From contig NC_088319.1 of NCBI RefSeq assembly GCF_910592395.1, positions 11,346,001 through 11,410,000 of the forward strand: 64,000 bases of DNA. The letters run 5' to 3'. A model generated the notes under the pieces. It worked only from the letters and a program-made list of their open reading frames with translations. It ran no database searches and was not told the origin of the DNA. Source of the DNA: Lineus longissimus (Eukaryota > Nemertea > Pilidiophora > Heteronemertea > Lineidae). The first letter of the stretch is position 1, and each line of letters starts with the position of its first letter. Both the position numbers and the translations under genes were made by a program. Positions 37,811 to 49,967 of this stretch are shown piece by piece.

Positions 37811-38250
37811 ACAAATAGACATGTGTTCCTTACAGGCCACCGTATGAATCATAGCAAACTCACCAATTCTTTTCGGTTTTACCTCGCATTGTCAATACTA
37901 GCATATACCCATGGAGCGGGCAAAGTTGAAATGTATATACATTAGTTAAATGGGCACGATGATTGAGCTACATTAAATTTCTAACGTTACTGAAGTTTTA
38001 TTAAAGGTTAAACACGAAATGAACTGCATTTAGGGACTTAATTGCTGCTATCTGCTACATGCAACCCCCAATAGATTGATTGGAGTACGCTATTTTGCAC
38101 AATGCATTGAGACCAGTGACAGCAGGCCCTGTTCCAAATAAGGCCCTCACATATTAGGCATATCACCTACCCACTCCCGTACCCAATACCACTGTCGGAC
38201 CAAAGCCAGGCGCATGGAGAGATGCAGAACGCAATTCAAACTGACAACAT

Positions 38251-39264
38251 CAGTCAGTAAAGAATAAATCAAAGAGCAAGCGCTGGCCACTGTACATATT
38301 TTGTCCATCCTGGCATAACTGTTTATTGATACCCTGACTGCATGTTCCGGTAGGCCACTCTGCAGAATTTGCCTCATCACTCAGGTCAGTGTTTCTCGAA
38401 TAGAACTAAAATAGAATAGGCCAATCATTAATCTCCCTGCTAATACCCTGCACCATGGACCAGGTTGTATAGCACTACATACGTGCTGGAAGCTAATACT
38501 GATGTGACAGGGAGAATATGCGTGAAGTTTGTGTATGCTTTTGAGAATGAGCGGAGCTCTCCAGTCGACGTGCTCTCTGAAAAGTTGTTATCTATTCTAA
38601 AACCACGAAGATATTCGACGTATGACACCCTCAGTGACACTCTTACGTATGATCCAGACCTACGAAGCCAAAGGTTGCAAGAATTCGACGCATTTCCAAG
38701 GCATAATTTTGAAACAAAAATTACCTCCTAAATAGCGGCCACAACGCGCATTATAGTCAGTCAGTAAAGAATAAATCAAAGAGCAAGCGCTGGCCACTGT
38801 ACATATTTTGTCCATCCTGGCATAACTGTTTATTGATACCCTGACTGCATGTTCCGGTAGGCCACTCTGCAGAATTTGCCTCATCACTCAGGTCAGTGTT
38901 TCTCGAATAGAACTAAAATAGAATAGGCCAATCATTAATCTCCCTGCTAATACCCTGCACCATGGACCAGGTTGTATAGCACTACATACGTGCTGGAAGC
39001 TAATACTGATGTGGCAGGGAGAATATGCGTGAAGTTTGTGTATGCTTTTGAGAATGAGCGGAGCTCTCCAGTCGACGTGCTCTCTGAAAAGTTGTTATCT
39101 ATTCTAAAACCACGAAGATATTCGACGTATGACACCCTCAGTGACACTCTTACGTATGATCCAGACCTACGAAGCCAAAGGTTGCAAGAATTCGACGCAT
39201 TTCCAAGGCATAATTTTGAAACAAAAATTACCTCCTAAATAGCGGCCACAACGCGCATTATAGT
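38251..39264. repeat. 507-bp tandem duplication, two nearly identical copies
   Basis: Unit 1 is 38251-38757 and unit 2 is 38758-39264, both running from cagtcagtaaagaataaatc to gcgcattatagt. I see one difference (gatgtgaca in unit 1, gatgtggca in unit 2). Each unit keeps the same open frames on both strands, for example one of ~88 codons ending at 38731 and at 39238. The unit length is a multiple of three. It ends ~155 bp before the first coding exon of the second methyltransferase. The event is recent, or it is an assembly duplication. Confidence 0.92.
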
Positions 39265-39418
39265 ATAGATATGCTGGAATCATACGTGTCATGTAGCCAA
39301 ATACAGCACAATCAATATTAAACATGCTTAAGTCATAAAAAGTATTTCATTTAATACCTTCAATTATAGCTTTTTGTACTGTTGTCTGGTGACTGGCGAT
39401 ATAAATCATTCACACTCA

Positions 39419-42400
39419 ATGCGTCAAGGAGTGGTGTGGAATACTGCGGACAGTGACAACATTTTCTGTGCTTGGGCGTGTATGTTGAATACCATCATGG
39501 CTTGTCAAGACCATTACGCCAATATCGCCGCAGATTATGACAAGATGTTAACTTTCAGGGATCAGTTTGCGGACGAACTCGTGGAAGTCCTCACCAAGGT
39601 AATTTCATAGAACCTGATTAGGTAGATGTTCAGGTTCAGGGATGGTAATAGGGACGGAGTACTGGTGTATTCCCGTTTCGCCTACAATTCCCGTTTCACC
39701 GATATCCTATTTCGCCTAATTCCTGTTTCGCCTAATTACTATTATACCTGTTTCGTCTATTTCGCCTTCCCGTTCCGACCCTGGGTTCTGCCTATTCTTG
39801 TTAAGCTTTAGTCCTGTTTCGTCAAACTATATTGCTGACCTCCCTATATTGTAATACATGTACTACAATTTTAGCAACGGTCAGTGCATTCGCCAAACAA
39901 CTACTAGGCGTCAGTGATCCTCTGCAGTCACAATGTATGAGGCGCTATGTGGGAATTTCCATTATTTAAACAATAAATGAATATATTTTACTTCTGTCAT
40001 CCAATTTTTTAGACAATTTTTTGTATTCAAACCAGCAGTTTTAGTAATCAAACCATCGTTTTTTCAAAACCAGGAAAACATACGAAAATTATTTAAATAC
40101 CTTTAATGGTGCGCAAATCCATGGTTTCAAAAAAACACAAAGTTGGCGTTTTCATTCTTTTATTTTCAAATCATGTTGAGTCGTAGCATGATTATTTCAA
40201 ATCACAAACTTTGATTGAATTAATAGTTTGCAACCTACGAGTAAGTGCGAAAAAGGGCTTATTATTAAACTCACACAATGTAGTGAGTGTAATGGTTACG
40301 TATACACTGTATGTAAAGTGTAAACAAAATGCATATATCCATCATGTCCATCGAATCTGAAAAAATTTGTGCAGACCCATGACAATTCTGGTTCCGGTAC
40401 AGTTTTGTCGCATTCCATATGGACCGCGCGTTGGCCGATCCTACATTCATGACGCACCGCACCCACAGTTACGACGTCGGACGTGAATCCCATTGTTTCC
40501 TTCCTCGTGACGCAATTATTAGGGGGGGTAGGCTTCACGTAACTCTGCCAAACTCTAAAATATTCTGCAGCGAAAATATTCTGCAGCGGAAATCTCTTGT
40601 TTTTTTACCAGACCCAGATAAATGGCTATTGAGCAGACGTTGCCTACTTCATCCGTAGCAACAGGTAGGGACAAAATGGCTGTCATGATGATTTGATTTC
40701 AAAATCATTTCGAAACAGTGCCTTGGTATTTTTCCATCCTTGGACGTTTACTCCTGTTTTGATAAACACATCCTTCAAGATCGTTCTAAAAATCTTTATT
40801 ATTTCGTTCATTTGAAACATCCAGTAGAATGGTTTGTGTTCCTCGGGATCAGGCAAGAGGTCATTTCTATGACCAATATATCAAGTCGAGGAGGAAAGAC
40901 TGTATTATTCCCCGCGGAGAAAGGAAATATGTCGAACCATAAACGATGAACACGTGTTGTGATTAAACTCTTTGAAATACACGACTTGTATTAAAGTTTA
41001 TGGTTTCTGAATATGAACGCGGTGATGATTTATTCAAATTGCTACATGAAGATAATTTAATGTCGGCATATATAGGCTATATATGTATACCATGCTTAGT
41101 ATGTGTGATGTCAAATGTGTCAAGAGAATGAAAAGATGAGATGATCATAATCTAGAATGTTTATCACACGACTATAACAAAACTTAGGAGAGTGTTATCT
41201 GAGGATTTGAATTTGCATTCCTGTAAAACAGCATGTCAAAAGGTCAGTCTCTGCATAATAAGTCACATCGAGGTTTGTCTATTGAGGCGATGCATGATCA
41301 TACAAGTTTAAACCGAAGTAAATGAAAGGGTGTTTTCGCAACTTGACTCGAAACAGGTTTACGCACGTAGGCGTTTGCTCTGTGTTGTTGTTTTTTTGCA
41401 GACGCGAAGTGTGTGTACACCTCCGGTCAAAAGTAAATGAATACTTGAAATTTCCATATGATATCTCCTAAAATAGACACTACCCACAAAAAGTTTGGGA
41501 ACACTTACGCCACATGTACAGTGCATTTTTTATTCCGTATAAAAGTATGGTTTGGTTGAGTATCACAGTTTGGTATAGGCTTTTACAAACACCACATCAA
41601 AATGTCCATTTCAAGAAAAGTCTTGTCAATTAGCACGTATGATTATTACCCCTAACAAACACAAATTCCACACCTCTTGAATGACCGTTGCATAATTACT
41701 CGTATTTTAAACCCATTTTTTTGTACTACATTGGCCTACCCGACACGGTATACGGTAAAAAAAGCAACGGAAAAAAGACAACGGAAAAAAAGCCCGGTAA
41801 AAAAGACAACGGAAAAAAAGACAACAGGTAAAAAAGCAACGGTTGTCTTTTTTTCCGTTGCTTTTTTTACCTAGATTCACCCGACACGATGAGACATGTT
41901 TACAGTGGATTTGAGTATTCTAATAAGCCATCCAAACTGCAGCGACTATTCACTATAAGAGCTCTATGTCAAAGTAGACAATTTAAATTTGATTAGAAAA
42001 AATATCTTGATTCGCGATATTCTGCGGCGAACATTTTCCGTTCTACAGTACTCTATAGACTGACCGTTCTGATGATACCGTTTTTGAATATGCACGCCAC
42101 GATATTATGCGCATTGTCTTTATATGCCATTCAAAATTGTTTGTCTATGAGTGAATCGAAGATGGACTTTGGGTTGGCGATACCAGTTTGTCTAATGGTT
42201 GTACCATTCGCCTTTGCATCAATATCTGTAAGGGTTCAAGATAGGCCGATACGGGTTTTATTTTAATGCGATTTATTTTATTGGAGATCGTCAATAGACC
42301 TAACAAAACCACACCATAGGCCTAACCACTAATTAGAAGTTAGGTCACAAGTGATCCGTTGATTCGCAATGCCAACCCACTGTTCAGCAACTTACCACGA

Positions 42401-44867
42401 CCTCGCTACAGGCAGCGAAAAGTTTTCGCCAATAAGTGTGAAGGGACCTTGGCCTGATCAATGCATATCATACTAGGGGCGGTCATGCCTCAAGTTAATG
42501 AACTGTCCAATGTAATCAATGCACGCCAACTGGTTCTTAAAGCCCCCGGTTACGGAGGGGGGACCCTGGTTATTTGCTTTCAGTGTATGTCTACACTAGA
42601 CCACAGGCGCAAACACCCTACACTTGCAATATCTCAAATAAGCTGCGCTAACACCACGAAATATTGGTGGACCAATTGCACGTACACCACCACATTGCCG
42701 CGACAAATTGGTTCGGCAATCCATTGCCGATACAAATTGCCGGGCGAATTTGTCCCACCAAGCTTGATGGTCCAAATTCTCTGAAAGTGACAGGTTTTAG
42801 CCAGTACATTGGGGGAAGGCCCCCCCCCCCCATTGGACTCTAAACCAAACGCTGAACCACAAGGCCCCACAAGAAATAGTCCCCGCCCGCCCCGGTAGCT
42901 GTCTCATACCTGCTGACAGAAGCAGCTCTTTGTGGTGAAATGATGATTGAATTTTCCACCTGCTAGCCTCGATAGGTCTATTTGTGTATGTTTCTTAAAT
43001 TAAATGCATCTTGTCATTAAAGGGGGACCATAGGCAGGAGCAGAGGGGCTAATTTGGCCATCTTCAGGTGATTAATATACACAGTGAGGGCCGTCATGTC
43101 AGATTCAGCACTAAATAATTATATTCCTCGTACAAAGGTGAATCATTTCGACGTACTGTGAGATGTGAGAGACCCCTATTGGCGACTTTGTGTAACTTTA
43201 TCTTGCCTGCCTAGCTCCTGCCTATATTACCCCTTTAAGACTCAAACAGATTGCTGTTGCAGTTTTTGACGTAGGAAGTTAACTAATCCAAGTTAATGGT
43301 AGTCGTCAAAGTAAAGACAAACTGTTCATATATGTATAGGCTATTGCAAGCGTAGCGTGTTTTCGTTTGTGGCCTACATACACTAAAAGCATAACCAGTC
43401 CCCCCCCCTTCCGTAAACGGGGACATTCCCAGTTAGCAACCAGTTGGCATGCATTGAGTTCATAGTAAATACATATCCGCACAACAAACCGAACACTGAT
43501 GACAGATACCTATTTTAACAAGACAAAACGAAAGGGACGTGCGTTATACGAAGAGGTATTCAATAGATATTATGCTTCACGTCTGTCAATAATTCATCAA
43601 AGAATTCAGTTTCCTTTCTTTCCTATCTACCGGTACTTAGTCGATGAATGGTTACTTCGCAAAGGGATTTCAGGGTAATCTAGATACGATACTAAGTTAT
43701 TCCATACATGCCGTGAAGCTACTCTCTAAATTGAGTGTCTGAGATGTGTTATGAATTCCTTGAACATGATTGCTATAGAATAGTATGATTTTGCATTACT
43801 AGTATCATCAATGCTGAACACATAGATTGCCATTGAATGGAGAAGTTTACGGCAGCATCGGAAATTGATCGTCATGGTCTAGTGAAGTAAAGAAAATCTT
43901 GGGGCAGAAAAGGCTTATTATAAACCGCGAGATGAGAAATCGTGGGACGAGTAATCCTTATATTCTCCCCCAAGATTTTCTACTAGACTGGACCATGACA
44001 ATCACCATTTCTGATGATGCCGTGAACATCATTCATTGGGAGTGGGGCCGAAGACAACACAAAGGCTACATCACGCAACTGGTTCCAAACACACGACTGA
44101 CCAATTGTTTGCGCAGAGGATCATTGACCACGATTTACATTGTACCAAATGAACATTACTCCAACCTGGTTGGCTATTGGAAATGTGACGTCAGAATGTA
44201 ATTCAAATTTGTATCATTACAGTATGGCCGCCTCTCCAATGACCAAGACTTCGTTGATGTTGCCTGCGGAACCGGCTGGATACAGCGCATCCTCTTTGAA
44301 AGGGGCTACCATTTCAAAACATCTACTTCTGTGGACCCAAGCCCGCACATGCTTCAAGTGGTCAAACAGAGAGTCCCCAATGCAGAGTGCATCAACCTGG
44401 ACGGACTGGAGTTTTCCCGCCTTAAGAAAACCTATGATGCGTTGATCATCAATCAAAGTTTTCACCATTTACCATTAGAAACGCTTGAGGAGACATGGCG
44501 AAACATCCGGTCGCAGCTGCGCAGAGGAGGAAAAGTCATAATAACATTTGGAGACGGAGGATTTTTTAGCCAAGACGTTGCGAAACGCCTTAAAAGTACT
44601 GGTGAATATTCAAGCTTTGATTATTCAGCGTCTGTACGCATTTGTGAATCGGTTCTTCAAAAATGTGGCTACAAGTTCACCCCGGACTCTCCAGTGGAGA
44701 GGACGTATAAGGTCAAGGTCAGTCGTGAACAATATGGCTACATGCTGCGACGGAGGTACATGTCGGCGTTGGGCGCGATCAGTGACGAGGACATTGAGAA
44801 GGAGGTTGCTGCTTTGCCCGACCCAGTGGAGTTTCCATACAAATGGACGATTGTAGTGGCGGAATGA
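39419..44867 (+). CDS. SAM-dependent methyltransferase, two exons, 274 aa
   Basis: Exon 1 is 39419-39598 (60 codons; donor gtaatt after AAG) and exon 2 is 44223-44867 (acceptor ...tgtatcattacag). The junction is phase 0 and keeps one frame. Residues ~31-50 (DHYANIAADYDKMLTFRDQF) form the usual N-terminal helix of this fold. VDVACGTG (71-78) is motif I, D98 (TSVDPSPHML) the acidic strand-2 residue, DALIINQSFHHLP the post-II motif, and LRRGGKVIITF motif III. The C-terminus ends PYKWTIVVAE, a final strand. The substrate is unknown. It shares the fold, but little direct sequence, with the intronless gene at 26498. The start is uncertain: the frame is open 15 codons further upstream, and another upstream exon is possible. 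The 4.6-kb intron holds several short elements. Confidence 0.85.
41730..41872. repeat. Purine-rich simple repeat with a perfect inverted arm
   Basis: Copies of 'ggaaaaaaagacaac' and 'ggtaaaaaa' are followed by their reverse complement, 'gttgtctttttttccgttgc'. The arms would pair as a hairpin. It lies in the intron of the two-exon methyltransferase. Confidence 0.75.
43021..43234. mobile_element. TTAA-flanked MITE, copy 2
   Basis: Same family as 25728-25913: it starts agggggaccataggcaggag, ends with the inverted 'gctcctgcctatattacccc', and is flanked by TTAA at 43017-43020 and 43235-43238. It shares 'gctaatttggccatcttcag' and 'tggcgactttgtgtaacttt' with copy 1. Confidence 0.8.
43868..44007. 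repeat. Hairpin-forming inverted repeat
   Basis: 'gatcgtcatggtctagtgaa' with 'aaagaaaatcttgggg' is mirrored by 'ccccaagattttctactaga' and 'ctggaccatgacaatc'. The arms are ~40 bp with a ~60-bp loop. It is probably a small foldback element, ~215 bp before the second methyltransferase exon. Confidence 0.7.
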
Positions 44868-47030
44868 TTTCTGCCACTTTCTCAGGATGTTGTCACTCTT
44901 AAGAACAAAACTGCTAGACTTTCATCAGTGACAGTATAGTGTCTCACGCGGCCAGATCATATTTTGAGCTTGAAATTTAAGGACGAGTTCTGTTAAATAC
45001 GGTCGTCACTCCTGTAATTCGGATACCCATCTGAAAATTTACACAACCACTCCACCAACTGTATTTGCACACGCTCTGGTCATTCCCTGCCAGTGTCTAA
45101 TAATTTTCAGGGCGTGGGTGCCATAACGGGGTTTACAGTATATTGATGTTTCAGATGGTGAAATTTGTTACATCGGCGGCGTAACTTGCTGTCGGATAAT
45201 TTGCCTTGGAAGCAGCAGCAAGTTACGAGAGCAGAAGCAGGAAATCGGGAATTTTCTACCTAAATTGTATCTCCGTCAACTTGTGTTGTGATTAAATAAG
45301 GAAAGGAACATGCGTTGTTCATTTGTGTGTTATTGTCCGATCACAGGGCGTAAATGGTGACAAATCGCCAAAAGCTAAACTCCTATCCAGTCCATTTCGT
45401 CATCCTGATATACCCTCGATGTACCGGGCGACAGGACGAGGCCAGTCCACTGCGTACACGTATATACATTTATTACTCATTTATTGTACAAGACCAACGC
45501 TTAAATAAACGGTATATATATGCTACTCATGTCACAATTCGTTATTTCCTGATAATAACCATTCACAGTGACAGACAGTTAGACAGAAGAAGAAGTGGGA
45601 GCGTTACCCGGCTTGTTTGGCGTAGCGTCCTTGTCATGATCTGTATCTTAATATCAGGAGGCTGAAGACAAATTTGAATTGTCAACGGGATGTGTCAAGT
45701 GTCTTTCTCCGGACACAGCGGCAAATTCACTCAAGCCAAATATTTTCAACTCATAACGAAGCATATCACAATCCTACCTTTCAGGGAAAAGTCTGACAAT
45801 ATCGGACTTTTGTCGGATAAATCAGGAAAAAGAGAAACCGTAAAAACCCCCTACTAGTGTTCGGAGAGATTTCTCGCGCCCCATACGCCATGGGGCTTCG
45901 GCCTGCAGCTTTTACTATTTACCTGTTGAGATGGTTCTCGTGATGTATTTGATTCCAACTTTTGAGTGGTTTACTTGATTGGAACGGAAAACTACTTCTT
46001 ACTGATAGAGCCCAACCGGTACAACTGACTGTCCTGTTTTTACTGATAATCATGTGGGATCCTGCGAAGTAGTGGCCAGGCGGAGCCAATGAATGATACA
46101 ATACAATAATGTCAAATAAATTAAGTCAAATGCTAATGGCAGCCTAAAAAGTACCATTTATTGCCATTAAGACATGAATATTCGACAAATCTGGGCCAGG
46201 TGTAAATCATAATATTTCGCCGATTTGTTTGATACTGTTCAACAAAAAATGGAAATGACACCAGATCAAGAATTCTGTGATGTTGCTTGACCTATGAATA
46301 CAGGTAGCGACCGAAGGACCTTACACACAGGCCTCATTGGTGTATGTTACTCAAGGCTGTAAGTAATGCAGCTTAAAGGGCCAACTTGGCATAAGACTTG
46401 TTGGTTTTTCGTACAAAACTGGCTTCCAGCAGGACCGCAACTTCTCCAATTAAATAGGATCACTGAAAAATCACTGAACTGCAATAAACAATAATGCAAT
46501 AGAACGGCGGGTAGCCTTCGGCCTGCCTGAAATTTGCAAGCCAAGTCCAAATGGCGAAAATAATCCACAGAGATCAGAATTAGTGGCGGCGCATGGTGTC
46601 AAGCAGGGGAATTATCCTCCTGGCAAGGAAAATCCCACGCCCAAGTTGTCCCTTTGACTTACATTTTTTTTAAAACAACAACTTATGTTTGCAGATATTA
46701 CCAGTGCATTGCCACGCCAGTCGACGCTCCAAACAACACATTATACTGCCTAATGCAGGCCAATTTAACACAATCTCCACTCAGCGGCACCGTGTGACAG
46801 ATCTACTTGTATATTACAAATAAGACAGCAAGCACATCAGTACATAAAACCCAACACATCAACGAATGCCAGCTCATACGAGCGTGCTATTAACGTATAC
46901 TACTTCACCAAATCTCCCCCAAACATATGTCAGCGTCCACCAGCGTTTCGGTGAAAATTCCAAAGTTACCGCTACATATACGTCATAGTTTGACAGCGCC
47001 ATCACATGGAGAAAAATAAATCTACATTTG
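44868..47030. other. Intergenic; dispersed repeat near 46.4 kb
   Basis: No gene is seen. 45380-45450 resembles 28016-28110. 46378-46500 (minus) matches the dispersed repeat at 1040-1165. Confidence 0.45.
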
Positions 47031-47039
47031 TACCAATCT

Positions 47040-47225
47040 CACTAATCCTAAAGCAATTAGAACTTCAAAATGAAGTGAATGCCACTTGCGGGGATGGGAG
47101 TAAATTCTCTGGAAGACAAAGAACTGATTCGCACCCTTGAAATTGCCATTCAATTCATTTTGAAAGCGTTCTATTTGCTGTTTAGGATTTCAAGTTCAAG
47201 CCAAAATGGTGGAACCTATGGTCAC
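47040..47225. mobile_element. Palindromic MITE, copy 1
   Basis: Left half 'cctaaagcaattagaacttc' + 'aaaatgaagtgaatgcca' is the inverse of the right half 'ccttgaaattgccattcaat' + 'tcattttgaaag ... ctgtttagg'. Right-hand ends 'tcaagttcaagccaaaatgg' recur in copies at about 52665-52858 and 53375-53565. Confidence 0.75.
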
Positions 47226-49428
47226 CCTCAACATAGAAATTGTGGGCCGAGCGGAAGTCCAGGTAACCTCGACCCTATCCGCCGCGCAGCGGAGGGTCGA
47301 GGAGGCCTCGTTGATTGAGTCATACATTTTCAGTGCATACAGTGGATGCACTGTCAATACTGAGCGCTCCGTGGTATTCCTGGTTTTTCACTTGGCTCGA
47401 GGTTACCCATCTTTGTGAAAAAAACGTGTCCGGACACCGGAAGCCGACGCCCCCAAATCTAGTTCATGACGAGTGAAATGCCGCCAAGTACAAGTCACTG
47501 TAATGAGTGAATGGAGGAGACTGGTGAAAGAGTCTAGCCGGGCGGTAAAGTTTCTACTTTCACCTCTTCCCAAAACTGATTACAACCATCGACAAGTCAA
47601 AGTAGTCATACTATATTTCCCTAAGGAGATGGGGCAGTTTGTATCGCCAATGACCCTTGAAACATCTCAATGATAATAATATGTTCGATTTCTGGTTATC
47701 GTTTATTTAAAGAAGAGGAAAAATCTGTCGTTTTATCGAATTGCTAGCCATTGCTAGCCCGCCCATCAATTTGATTTCCGTGATGAACGACCTGCGGAAA
47801 TAGTGACTCAAATTCACGTCCACAATTCATTACGACAGAAGAGTATAGGCGACGCTGGTAATGAGAATGATAAGTTACACTTTTAGCGACTACTCGTGTT
47901 TTTTTTAATGTTTATTCGTTTTTTTTGTTTTTTGTTTTTTGTTTATTTTTTGTTTTATCTTTTATTCTATTCTATTTTATTTTATTTTATTTTATTTTAT
48001 TTTATTTTATTTTATTTTGTTCTATTTTATTTTATTTATTTTGTTTATTTTGCTTATTTTGCTTATTTTGTTCATTTTATTCATTTCATTTTGTTTCGTT
48101 ACTTTCTTTTTAATTTTGTGACTTTTTGCACATTTGGCACATATTCTGCAGCCTATCTCTGACTGCTTTTCCCTTACAATTTCGTAGGTAAATAAACGCC
48201 TACAAGTGCATAACATGAACGCTTTTACAGTTAGTATACTTTCTAACAGATAAATAGCAGCAAAGCATGGTAATCTTGATAAATGAATAGGTTTTGCGTA
48301 CAAGTCATTAAGACGCTATGTGATGATAGTGAACAACATATTATAAAAAGGTCATACATAAGATTTTAGAAAGGGTTAGGACTAGATCAAAATCAAGATA
48401 TAAGTTATCGAGAAAAACAACCAGTGCTCTCCAATTGTACTCCTCGTCCAAGAACTATACAATGAAATTTTGAGACAAACCTCGACAGCACAAACGAACA
48501 AGTTACCGTGCTCCTCTTCAACGTCCTACGTCCTTCGTTAAAACGTTGAAATTGACATTCCTTCGATCACAGAAATACATGTAGTGCCAAAAAAAGCATT
48601 ACACATTTTAAATTGTAAAAAACTTTAGTTTACATGTCTGTACATGTATGTGTGTGGAAGCAAGAACAGAAGTCTATACGTCTTCATAAATTTTGTGGAA
48701 GCAAATGTCACTAAATAAACGGCATCATCATTGGAAGTACGGTGGTAGGCCCAAGGAAATTTTGCGTGTAGGAACTCCAATTTGCTTATTTATATAGCAA
48801 AGTAAGGAATAGACGTACATAGTAAAAACACGTTATGTTAAAGTAGAGTAACAGGCCAATTATTGGAATATCATTCGACAGCAGAAACCAGGTTAGTTAT
48901 TATCCATTCTTGACCTGAGCGAGTCAAACCCAATTCATTGCATTCAGCGGATCCTCATTTAAAAGATTATTTGCCAAACGTTTAAAACACAGCTATTCTG
49001 TCTATCAGCAAACAGACCAGCCTAGATCTTGATCCGAACCTGACCCTCCGATCCTCTCGATCAAGCCCCATCCTGAGATCAGGCTTTTTTCCTCCTTCGT
49101 CATACAAAACCCTGAGAAAAAGCAATAAAATCCACTGCGCTGTTCCAACTACTTGTACATGTATTGTATTATTCGATAAGCAGCGTAGGGATGCGCAATT
49201 GGTAACGGCAATCGCCGATCGTAGTGTATAATCGTAGCAATCATGCAATGAAAAGGCGTGCTTGCATAACGATGCTGCAACGTTTGATCGCTGCGCTCTG
49301 ATTGGGCGCATTTTTTTCTACCGCTACAATAAGTCTGAAGGGGATGGATTTCACCAGGGGTTAGTAATATCGACAGGGGGAGTATATTGAAAACCTCTGA
49401 TGCCAGGATGCTCAAGCCCAGTTTGAAC
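47226..49428. other. Intergenic; (TTTTA)n tract at 47.9-48.1 kb
   Basis: No gene. 47895-48120 is a long T-rich (tttta/ttttg)n microsatellite on the plus strand. The Phe/Leu-rich frames across it are artefacts. Nothing else stands out. Confidence 0.6.
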
Positions 49429-49430
49429 TA

Positions 49431-49874
49431 AAGCCCGTAGCACACTAGCCGCCAACTTCGGCGTTCACAGGCGTTTTTTGCCGCAAGAGTCCTGAACGCC
49501 TGAAAAATCCCTAGTCTACTACGAACGGCGTCGGCGAACGCGACTTGCCGCAACTAAACGCCAAATATCTTACATGTTTGATTTTTGACGCGTGTCGCCG
49601 CGTTTGAACGCAAGAAGAAGCCAGGTGTGCTACGGATTGCTGCCTGACTTGGCGTCGGCGGCGAGGCTATGGCCAATCAGCTTGCGTCTTGATGTCACAT
49701 GATTTCGCGCTGCATGGCCCAGGATGGGTTAAAGTGGTGGAAAAGATGCTACTGTACGCCAATTCTGGGCAGGTGTGCTCTGACCGGGATCCACTGGCCA
49801 CCAACTTTGGCGTCGAGAGGCGTCAGCCGAACGCTTCTTGTCGCCAAAGTTGGCGGCTAGTGTGCTGCGGGCTT
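49431..49874. mobile_element. GC-rich TIR element (MITE), copy 2, intact ends
   Basis: Left end aagcccgtagcacactagcc; right end, inverted, aagcccgcagcacactagcc, ~28 bp of TIR, with TA on each side (49429-49430 and 49875-49876). Its 444 bp include a segment missing from the copy at 2357-2745. No coding domain. Tc1/mariner-type mobilisation is suggested by the TA duplication only. Confidence 0.85.
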
Positions 49875-49967
49875 TAGAGTATCTTCGACGCTTTACATGT
49901 TGGGATATTCTCTTGTGCAATTCGACCACTCAGGGACCAGCCCTAATGGCGTGGTAAGTTAATAAGC

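Noticed and set aside
41677-41874. 65-codon Lys/Thr-rich frame
   Set aside because: It is a translation of the purine-rich simple repeat and its inverted arm.
47896-48162. Phe/Leu-rich open frames in three frames, resembling membrane proteins
   Set aside because: They are translations of a (tttta)n microsatellite; all plus-strand frames give similar low-complexity output.
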